The notes under the pieces: model-generated
The model's database searches: none
Seen by the model: the letters and a program-made list of their open reading frames with translations, nothing else
Told to the model about the DNA's origin: nothing
Position numbers and translations under genes: made by a program
Source: an uncultured Eubacterium sp.
Lineage (GTDB): Bacteria; Bacillota; Clostridia; Lachnospirales; Lachnospiraceae
Assembly: GCA_934316925.1 (NCBI GenBank)
Contig: CAKREC010000056.1
Coordinates: forward strand, 1 to 10,697
Length of the DNA: 10,697 bases
Direction: 5' to 3'
Shown here: positions 1 to 5,947 of the stretch, in pieces
Layout: each line of letters starts with the position of its first letter
Numbering within the stretch: the first letter of the stretch is position 1

Positions 1-1
1 G

Positions 2-1099
2 TACACAGTCGTTGCCTTGCTGCTTGTTATGGCAATGGTATTGACAGGATGTTCATGGAAAGACGTGAAATCTAAATTTTTTGGAAAGAGCGAGGATACC
101 GCTACCGGTGGTGCCGTTCAGATTGAGGATTACGACGCTACGAAGTGCGTGACACTCGGTGAGTATAGAGGTATTGAAGTTGACTGCAGCGTTACCGATG
201 ATGAAGTTCAGACTCAGATCGATACCGAGCTCAAGCAGAATGCGACAACCAAGAAGATCAAAAAAGGTAAATGCAAAGATGGCCAGACTGTAAACATCAA
301 TTACACAGGAAAGGTTGATGGCAAAGAATTTGAAGGCGGTACTGCTGAAGACACCGATCTTGAATTGGGATCCAATTCTTTCGTTAAAGGTTTTGAAGAT
401 GGTGTTGTAGGCATGAAAGTAGGCGAGACCAAAGAACTTAAGCTGAAATTCCCGGATGACTACAAAGACAGCAGTGTAGCAGGAAAAGACGTTATATTTA
501 CCGTTAAATTAAACTATATCTCCAAGACGATCACACCAAAACTCACAGAGAAATATGTAAAAGAGTATACCGGTCAGAAGACCATTGCTGCTTACAAGAA
601 GAGTGTAAAAGAAAGTCTTGCGACAGAGAAGCAGAACAATGCAGCTACCACAGCATTTAACACATTGGTAAGCAACTCCAAAGTAAATGATATGCCAGCT
701 ACATTAAAAGAAGCAGAGAGACAGCAGATCGACACTTACAACCGTAAGACGATCGAATCCTATTACGGTGAGTCCACGGACTTTGATACGATTCTTGGCT
801 CAATGGGAATGACAACAGAAAGTTACAATACCCAGCTGGATTCTTCTGCGGAAAGCAGTACGACCGTTGTGCTGATCGTTGAAGCGATTTCTGCCAAAGA
901 GGGATTTGAGCCTTCCGATGCAGACATGCAGGCTTATAAGGATGAAGTAGCATCCTCAGCAGGTGTTACACTGGATGAGTACAAGACACAGTATGAAAGC
1001 TACTATGGAACTTCGATTCCATTTGAAGATTTCCTGCGCACATCATACTTGTACGACAAAGTTATGACTTTGATTCAGGATACTTTGGTTATCAAATAA
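2..1099 (+). CDS. Trigger-factor-like FKBP-type peptidyl-prolyl isomerase lipoprotein (5' partial)
   Basis: Probable extracytoplasmic foldase: a lipid-anchored prolyl cis-trans isomerase and chaperone that would help fold proteins outside the membrane. The frame is open to the window's left edge, so the true start lies upstream; the TTG at 17 falls inside the signal peptide. A hydrophobic stretch ends in the lipobox LTGC, with the lipidated Cys codon at 50-52, followed by a Ser/Lys/Thr-rich linker. A trigger-factor-type FKBP domain lies at about 269-526, recognised by VNINYTGKVDGKEFEGG, LELGSNSFVKGFEDGVVGMKVGE and FPDDY. The remaining ~190 residues are helical and resemble the trigger factor C-terminal chaperone arm (LTEKYVKEYTG onward). 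The ribosome-binding N-terminal domain of cytosolic Tig is replaced by the lipoprotein signal. A PrsA-like role is inferred. There is no terminator before the next gene, so co-transcription is likely. Confidence 0.85.
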   Translation, partial: YTVVALLLVMAMVLTGCSWKDVKSKFFGKSEDTATGGAVQIEDYDATKCVTLGEYRGIEVDCSVTDDEVQTQIDTELKQNATTKKIKKGKCKDGQTVNINYTGKVDGKEFEGGTAEDTDLELGSNSFVKGFEDGVVGMKVGETKELKLKFPDDYKDSSVAGKDVIFTVKLNYISKTITPKLTEKYVKEYTGQKTIAAYKKSVKESLATEKQNNAATTAFNTLVSNSKVNDMPATLKEAERQQIDTYNRKTIESYYGESTDFDTILGSMGMTTESYNTQLDSSAESSTTVVLIVEAISAKEGFEPSDADMQAYKDEVASSAGVTLDEYKTQYESYYGTSIPFEDFLRTSYLYDKVMTLIQDTLVIK

Positions 1100-1141
1100 A
1101 CCAGCAGGATCCTTGAATACAATAGATATAGGGGGACACAT

Positions 1142-3640
1142 ATGAAACAGGGGCGTGAAATGATCAATCGAATTGAGAATAAAAATTATGAACGCGAACT
1201 GGAACTATGTCTAAAATTAGGCGGCGATGTTGATAAATATCGCCGCCTTTCTTTTGATGCGCTCCAGTTAGAGCAGATTCGCCGGGGGTTGGAAAAAGGC
1301 ATTTCAGTAGAAAGCTATCTGGATCCGGAACTGTCCTGGATGGAAATGGAAAACAGACGACTGGAGCTGGAAACGGGAGTCAGCATCGCCCGTTATGAAA
1401 AAGAGGGCTTTTCTGTTTTACAGTGCAACGAGATCCGGGAAGGGTTACTACATAAGATTGATGTGTCAAAGTATGCACAGCTGCAGTACATGCCAACACA
1501 GATGCAGCAGATCCGGAAAGGCCTGGAAAAGGGACTGGATGTAAGCCGATACCGTGATCCGGATTGGAACTGGATGCAGATGCGGGAGATCCGACGGGGA
1601 ATGGAAGAAAAAGTTGACGTATCCAAGTACATGTCAAAGGATTATTCGTACTTTACGATGCGCGCGATCCGAAAAGCGTTGATCAATGGACAGGACATTG
1701 TACAGTATGCAAAAGAAGGATATTCGGGCAAGCAGTTGATGGAACTGACCAGGGGACTTGCTGCCGGTATCGATCTGAGTTCTTTTTTGCAGAAAGGATT
1801 CAACGCAGAGCAATTGGAGGAGATCAACAATGCGTTTGAAGCCAGAGTAAATATTTTGCCGTATGTTTCCGAGGAGTTTCATGGTGTCCAGTTGCAGGAG
1901 ATTGTAAAGGGACTGAAGCAGAATATCGATGTTTCGCGGTATGCAAAACCTTGTTATAACTGGCTTCAGATGCGGCAGCTGCGATTTGGGCTGGAAGATC
2001 ATCTGGATATTTCTTTTTATGAAGATGAGAAGTTTACACCAGAACAGATGGCAGAGATCCGTAAGGGACTTTTAGCTGGTGATGATGTAGAAGGCTATGC
2101 TAAATTTTATCTGGAACCGCAGGAGATGGCAGAGAAACGTGGCGAGCTTGAAGAAAGTTCTGTTGCGGTTACGAAGTATGTAGAAGATGCGATCAAACAA
2201 AAGGGCGATTTTGAAGAACAGATCCTGCCGCAGGAGTTAGAAGAAGAGATGGAAGATACACAGTCGGATGAATTCCTGTTGGATTCCTGTGTAAAAGTGT
2301 CACCCGACTATATGGAAGCCAGTCTTTGTCTGGAATCTGTCGAGGGGATGTATGAGGATCTGAAAGTTCCTGATATTATGAGGGCTTTGAATCACCATGA
2401 TATCAAACAGGGGATTATGCGGGATGCGATCCATGATCTGTTAGAAAGAAAAGATTTTCACGATACGGTTATAGTTGCCAAGGGGCGTGAACCGGTAGAT
2501 GGCGATGATGGACATTTCATATTTTATTTTCGAAAAGAATTAAAGAGAAAGCCGAAAGTACTGGAAAACGGTACCGTGGACTATAAGAGCATGGAATTGT
2601 TTGAATCGGTTAAAAACGGACAGCTTGTAGTCGAATATGTTCCTGCGACCAATGGGGTGTTCGGTTATGATATTACCGGTAAATTGTTGCCACCAAAGAG
2701 AGGCAAAGAACTGCCACCGTTGCGTGGAAAAGGTTTCATGCTGACCGAAGATAAAAAGCAGTATTATTCTCTGCTGGACGGCATCATTGAGATGGAAAAT
2801 GACAAGCGTCTGGATATCTGCAATATTTATACGTTACCGGGCAATGTAGACGCATCCACCGGAAATGTCAATTTTAATGGGGATGTCAATGTTATGGGAA
2901 GTATTGAGCCGGGGTATTCAGTGATTGCTACCGGCAATGTTGTTGTAGATGGTGGCTGTGAAGGTGGTTCCATTTTTGCTGGAAAAGATATTGTTTTATA
3001 TAAAGGATGCCAGGGACAGGGAACCAGTGTGCTTCATGCCGATGGCAATATTGTTGGTCAGTTTTTTGAGTCGGTAAAAGTAGAAGCCGGTGGTGATGTG
3101 ATGGCAAGTTATCTTCTAAATTCTGTGGTCGAAGCCAATGGAACCCTTACCGTAGAAGGCAAAAAAGGAGTTATTATCGGCGGTCATATTATTGCAAAAG
3201 AAGGAATTAAATGCTTTGCGATTGGCAATGTCGCAGAAGTTCCGACCAAAGTAGAAGTTGGCATTAATAAAGATGATCTTGGAAAATATCAGCAAAAGAT
3301 CAAGGATCTGGAAAAGATCCAGCAGGAATTGACGACATACCAGCAGGCACTGGACAAACTTATGATGCAGCCGGATCCGACCGAAAAGATCACCCATATG
3401 TGTGAGAGACTATCGAAGGGTATATATATAGAAAAGAAACGGCAAAAGGAACTTTTAGAAGAGAGAGATGAGATGATCCGGATCATGAACCGGCAAAAAC
3501 TGGCACGTATTGTCATCCGGGGATCGGTATATCCGGGTACTAAGATCATTATGAATTCCGACCTTTTCTTAGTACAGGAAAACTACTCCAATGTTCAGTT
3601 CGTCAAGAAAGAGAACACGATTGATATTGTAAACAGTTAG
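1142..3640 (+). CDS. FapA/DUF342-family protein with N-terminal 26-residue repeat array
   Basis: 832 residues; ATG preceded by AGGGGG (1130-1135). Residues 12-349 are degenerate 26-residue repeats (separate entry). Residues ~383-540 match the FapA/DUF342 N-terminal region: VSPDYMEASL, VVAKGREPVDG-like (IVAKGREPVDGDDG, 444-457), then ENGTVDY and FGYDITGKLLPP. Residues ~560-700 are a glycine/valine-rich series of short strands (GNVD, GNVNFNGDVNV, GNVVVDGG, AGKDIVLYKG, GNIVGQFFES, GGDVMAS, GHIIAKEG), as expected of the FapA beta-helix. Residues ~706-785 are a Lys/Glu/Gln-rich coiled coil, followed by a short C-terminal domain containing RGSVYPGTKI. FapA-family proteins are cytoplasmic and loosely linked to flagellar assembly or cell-surface processes, but no flagellar gene is in view, so the function here is open. 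It is followed after 11 bp by an HD-GYP gene, suggesting a functional pair. The family call is firm; the role is unknown. Confidence 0.88.
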   Translation: MKQGREMINRIENKNYERELELCLKLGGDVDKYRRLSFDALQLEQIRRGLEKGISVESYLDPELSWMEMENRRLELETGVSIARYEKEGFSVLQCNEIREGLLHKIDVSKYAQLQYMPTQMQQIRKGLEKGLDVSRYRDPDWNWMQMREIRRGMEEKVDVSKYMSKDYSYFTMRAIRKALINGQDIVQYAKEGYSGKQLMELTRGLAAGIDLSSFLQKGFNAEQLEEINNAFEARVNILPYVSEEFHGVQLQEIVKGLKQNIDVSRYAKPCYNWLQMRQLRFGLEDHLDISFYEDEKFTPEQMAEIRKGLLAGDDVEGYAKFYLEPQEMAEKRGELEESSVAVTKYVEDAIKQKGDFEEQILPQELEEEMEDTQSDEFLLDSCVKVSPDYMEASLCLESVEGMYEDLKVPDIMRALNHHDIKQGIMRDAIHDLLERKDFHDTVIVAKGREPVDGDDGHFIFYFRKELKRKPKVLENGTVDYKSMELFESVKNGQLVVEYVPATNGVFGYDITGKLLPPKRGKELPPLRGKGFMLTEDKKQYYSLLDGIIEMENDKRLDICNIYTLPGNVDASTGNVNFNGDVNVMGSIEPGYSVIATGNVVVDGGCEGGSIFAGKDIVLYKGCQGQGTSVLHADGNIVGQFFESVKVEAGGDVMASYLLNSVVEANGTLTVEGKKGVIIGGHIIAKEGIKCFAIGNVAEVPTKVEVGINKDDLGKYQQKIKDLEKIQQELTTYQQALDKLMMQPDPTEKITHMCERLSKGIYIEKKRQKELLEERDEMIRIMNRQKLARIVIRGSVYPGTKIIMNSDLFLVQENYSNVQFVKKENTIDIVNS
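1175..2188 (+). repeat. Array of 13 degenerate 26-residue protein repeats in the FapA-like gene
   Basis: Within residues 12-349 the pattern QMxEIRxGLExGxDVSxY recurs every 26 residues with no insertions. Units start at residues 38, 64, 90, 116, 142, 168, 194, 220, 246, 272, 298 and 324, and a weaker first unit starts at 12 and keeps only the DVxxY part. Each unit opens with an aromatic or Leu residue (F, L, F, Y, W, Y, Y, F, F, Y, F, L). The DNA of the units has diverged, so the array is old at protein level and not a recent nucleotide tandem duplication. Two predicted short helices per unit suggest a solenoid-like binding surface; this is inference. Similar MQMxEIRxGLExGLDV repeats are, as far as I recall, widespread but uncharacterised in Lachnospiraceae proteins. 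Confidence 0.9.
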
Positions 3641-3651
3641 GGGGGATTTTT

Positions 3652-4290
3652 ATGGACAAGACAGCAAAACTACTGCTACAGCACATATGCAATATAGCAG
3701 AAGATGAAGGACAGGCGGGGTACGATCATGAAGGACATATCCGCAAATTCAGTCTGATCTTACTGGAACAGCTGCAAAAATACTGTCCGGCATACCAATT
3801 GACAAAGGAAAGCTGTTATATGATAGCGGAAGCATCGGCATATCATGATATTGGGAAGATCAGTATGCGTGATGAGATTTTGATGAAAGCCAGCCGTTTG
3901 ACAAAAGACGAGTATGAATATATGAAAAAACATACGCAAAAAGGTATGCAGCTCTTTGATGCGATCTTGAAAGAACTGTCGCCAGAGGATGAGGATTATC
4001 CGTTGATTCAATATTGCAAAGAGATCTGTCTGTATCATCATGAGCGGTTTGATGGAAATGGATATCCGTATGGTCTGAAAGGAGATGACATTCCGATATC
4101 TGCACAGGTGGTTGGCCTGGCAAATGCGTATGATTCCCTTTTGATGGAAAAGATTTATAAAAGAGCGTATACAAAAGAAGAAGCGTTCAACCGCATTATG
4201 GAAGGCGAATGTGGTGTGTTCTCAGATATGCTGCTTACGATTTTTTCCATGAAACGGATGGAACTGGAAGAAGCTTTGGAAAAAGAATAA
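3652..4290 (+). CDS. Stand-alone HD-GYP-type phosphohydrolase with atypical active site
   Basis: 212 residues with no receiver, PAS or membrane domain. ATG is preceded by AGGGGGGA (3639-3646), directly after the stop of the FapA-like gene. HD-GYP domains hydrolyse cyclic dinucleotides, classically c-di-GMP, at a metal centre. Recognisable elements: H29 in GHIRKFS, H65-D66 in YHDIGK, H94 in KKHTQKG, H129-H130-E131 then DGNGYP (134-139), and LANAYDSL (156-163). The H65/D66 to H94 spacing matches characterised HD-GYP proteins. Odd points: the Asp normally found in the 'vaDayDAl' motif is Asn158, and the usual TSxRPY segment after it reads LMEKIY (164-169), although a Lys at the RPY[KR] position (K170) is kept. 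It may be a weak enzyme or a nucleotide-binding protein. The likely partner is the co-transcribed FapA-like protein. The fold call is solid; activity is uncertain. Confidence 0.85.
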   Translation: MDKTAKLLLQHICNIAEDEGQAGYDHEGHIRKFSLILLEQLQKYCPAYQLTKESCYMIAEASAYHDIGKISMRDEILMKASRLTKDEYEYMKKHTQKGMQLFDAILKELSPEDEDYPLIQYCKEICLYHHERFDGNGYPYGLKGDDIPISAQVVGLANAYDSLLMEKIYKRAYTKEEAFNRIMEGECGVFSDMLLTIFSMKRMELEEALEKE

Positions 4291-4297
4291 AAATATA

Positions 4298-4326
4298 TCA
4301 TATGTGAAATCCCTTTTGCATATAGT
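4298..4326 (+). promoter_or_regulatory. Sigma-E-type promoter of spoIVA
   Basis: TCATATG (-35, 4298-4304), a 14-nt spacer and CATATAGT (-10, 4319-4326) match the Bacillus sigma-E pattern KMATATT-N14-CATACAnT with about one mismatch in each box. Transcription would begin near 4332-4334. spoIVA is a known mother-cell sigma-E gene in B. subtilis, which fits. The -35 box contains the ATG at 4304, so that codon cannot be in this transcript. Confidence 0.7.
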
Positions 4327-4383
4327 TGTTAGCAGTAAAGAACTGCCAGTTGACAATTATGGTATGCAAGGGGGATTTTTTTT
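4307..4383 (+). terminator. Long inverted repeat plus T8: terminator/attenuator covering the spoIVA RBS
   Basis: Left arm 4307-4322 (AAATCCCTTTTGCATA) pairs over all 16 positions with right arm 4363-4378 (TATGCAAGGGGGATTT); 14 pairs are Watson-Crick and two are G-U. The right arm runs into eight T's (4376-4383), which overlap the TTG start codon of spoIVA. The 40-nt loop holds a small nested hairpin, GCAGT-AAAGA-ACTGC (4332-4346). On RNA reading through from the HD-GYP gene, this could act as an intrinsic terminator and would also bury the spoIVA Shine-Dalgarno. The predicted sigma-E start (about 4333) lies in the loop, so the sporulation transcript lacks the left arm. The pairing is seen directly; the function is inferred. 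The loop is long for a classical terminator. Confidence 0.6.
4368..4375 (+). promoter_or_regulatory. Ribosome binding site that sets the TTG start of spoIVA
   Basis: AAGGGGGA is followed by six T's and then TTG at 4382, a normal distance for initiation. No comparable site precedes the ATG at 4304, and the in-frame ATG at 4364 overlaps the site itself. Its G's pair with the left arm of the inverted repeat on any longer transcript. Confidence 0.85.
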
Positions 4384-5857
4384 GAAGCAGTATAATTTGT
4401 ATCAGGATATGAGCCGGCGGACGGGAGGAGAAATATATTTCGGGGTGGTTGGTCCGGTTCGCACAGGAAAATCAACGATCATTAAACGTTTTATGGAGCT
4501 TATGGTCATACCGGCGATTCAGGATGAAAATGAACGGAAAAGAACAATTGATGAACTGCCACAATCGGCAAATGGAAAAACGATCATGACAACAGAGCCG
4601 AAGTTTGTACCAAAGGAAGCGGTCACGATTTCTCTTTCCAATCAGGAAAATGGACGGATCCGCATGATTGATTGTGTTGGCTTTGTTGTGGATGGTGCCA
4701 TGGGGCAGATCGAAGAAAATGTAGAACGTATGATAAAAACTCCGTGGGCAGAGAAGGAAATACCTTTTTCCCAGGCGGCAGAGATGGGAACCGAAAAAGT
4801 AATCCGTGATCATGCAACCGTAGGGCTGATCGTCACAACAGACGGAAGCTTTGGAGAACTGACAAGAGAAGACTTTTTAGAAGCAGAAGAAAAAACCGTT
4901 GAAACATGTAAACAGGCAGGAAAACCATTTGTTATTATATTGAATACAACCGATCCTTTGTCGGAACAGACAAAAGATCGTGTGGAAAAAATGAAAAAAA
5001 AATATCAGAAACCGGTTGTTGCTGTCAATGGGATTGATCTTAGCAGGGAGGATGCGCTGGCGATTATGGAACAGATTTTGTATGATTTTCCAGTTTTAAG
5101 GATGAACTTTATTGTGCCCAAATGGGTGGAGTTTTTGCAGGAGGATCACTGGCTGAAACAGGAATTTATTGAAAAATGTCTTGCTGTTTTGCCGGGGATC
5201 AAGAGCATGAATGATGCTAAAGAAGAAAATATAATGATGGAGGCGCCTTATATTAAAGATATTTACATAAAAGATAAACAGTTAGAAAATGGTATTGTCA
5301 ATGTTGTCGTGCAATTTGAAGAAGAGTATTACTATGAAATATTAAGTGACATGGTTGGCACAAGTATTGAAGGAGAGTACGATCTGATCTCGACGCTCAG
5401 GGAACTGGCAGAGAAGAAAGAGGAGTATGAATCGATGGCGGTTGCCTGCGATCAGGTAAAGGGAACCGGCTATGGGATCGTGCCGCCGGGAGAAGCGCAG
5501 ATCCGTATTGAAGAGCCGGAGCTGATCCGCCACGGAAATAAATTTGGTGTAAAGATAAAGGCGAGCTGCCCGTCCATTCATTTGATCCAGGCAAATATTG
5601 AAACGGAGATTGCGCCAATTGTGGGAGATGAGGAACAGGCAAGGGATCTAATCCAGTATATTACAGAAAACGGACGCGATAATCCGGATGGCATTTTTGA
5701 CACCAATATTTTTGGAAAAACAATCCGCCAATTGGTGGAAGAGGGCATTGATTCAAAAGTGAACCGTCTGACGGAAGAAAGTCAGATCAAGCTGCAAGAT
5801 ACGATCCAGAAAGTCGTGAATGATTCGAATGGTGGATTAGTTTGCATCATTATTTGA
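4382..5857 (+). CDS. spoIVA: Stage IV sporulation protein A, spore-coat morphogenetic ATPase
   Basis: SpoIVA hydrolyses ATP and polymerises on the forespore outer membrane as the basement layer of the spore coat; it is also needed for cortex formation. Starting at TTG 4382 gives 491 residues, close to the ~492 of B. subtilis SpoIVA. This start puts the Walker A lysine (GPVRTGKS, 24-31) at K30, the Walker B aspartate (MIDCVGF) at D97 and the threonine pair (IMTTEPKF) at T70/T71, the positions known in B. subtilis. The N-terminal part (RRTGGEIYFGVVG) is canonical. The middle and C-terminal domains continue to the end, GGLVCIII, a hydrophobic tail typical of the family. The 26 extra residues from the upstream ATG have no family counterpart. 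It has its own sigma-E-type promoter and no terminator of its own: the stop codon overlaps the next promoter. Identity is essentially certain. Confidence 0.97.
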   Translation: MKQYNLYQDMSRRTGGEIYFGVVGPVRTGKSTIIKRFMELMVIPAIQDENERKRTIDELPQSANGKTIMTTEPKFVPKEAVTISLSNQENGRIRMIDCVGFVVDGAMGQIEENVERMIKTPWAEKEIPFSQAAEMGTEKVIRDHATVGLIVTTDGSFGELTREDFLEAEEKTVETCKQAGKPFVIILNTTDPLSEQTKDRVEKMKKKYQKPVVAVNGIDLSREDALAIMEQILYDFPVLRMNFIVPKWVEFLQEDHWLKQEFIEKCLAVLPGIKSMNDAKEENIMMEAPYIKDIYIKDKQLENGIVNVVVQFEEEYYYEILSDMVGTSIEGEYDLISTLRELAEKKEEYESMAVACDQVKGTGYGIVPPGEAQIRIEEPELIRHGNKFGVKIKASCPSIHLIQANIETEIAPIVGDEEQARDLIQYITENGRDNPDGIFDTNIFGKTIRQLVEEGIDSKVNRLTEESQIKLQDTIQKVVNDSNGGLVCIII

Positions 5858-5882
5858 CATTTTAACAATATGTTGCTATAAT
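5854..5882 (+). promoter_or_regulatory. Consensus extended -10 sigma-A promoter for the NlpC/P60 gene
   Basis: TTGACA (5854-5859), a 17-nt spacer and TATAAT (5877-5882) are a perfect housekeeping promoter, strengthened by TGC just before the -10 (extended -10). The -35 overlaps the spoIVA stop codon. The start is expected near 5889, leaving a leader of about 59 nt. Such a strong promoter suggests high vegetative expression unless repressed. Confidence 0.88.
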
Positions 5883-5892
5883 ACTTCTTGGT

Positions 5893-5909
5893 TGTAACAA
5901 TTTCGTAAC
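5893..5909 (+). promoter_or_regulatory. WalR-like direct-repeat box in the leader of the wall hydrolase
   Basis: TGTAAC-AATTT-CGTAAC fits the WalR (YycF) consensus TGTWAH-N5-TGTWAH with one mismatch. WalR controls peptidoglycan hydrolase genes in Firmicutes, matching the downstream NlpC/P60 gene. It sits just downstream of the expected transcription start, which would favour repression rather than activation. Inferred from motif and context only. Confidence 0.45.
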
Positions 5910-5947
5910 AAATTATTAAAGTGTGAAATAAAAGAAGGTATAGCATA

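Noticed and set aside
17..19. TTG as start of the lipoprotein gene
   Set aside because: The hydrophobic signal sequence continues upstream in frame (YTVVALLL...), so the start is outside the window.
1095..1123. Sigma-E-like promoter before the FapA-like gene (AATACAAT at 1116-1123)
   Set aside because: The -10 match is good but no convincing -35 exists, and the start would fall at the ribosome binding site.
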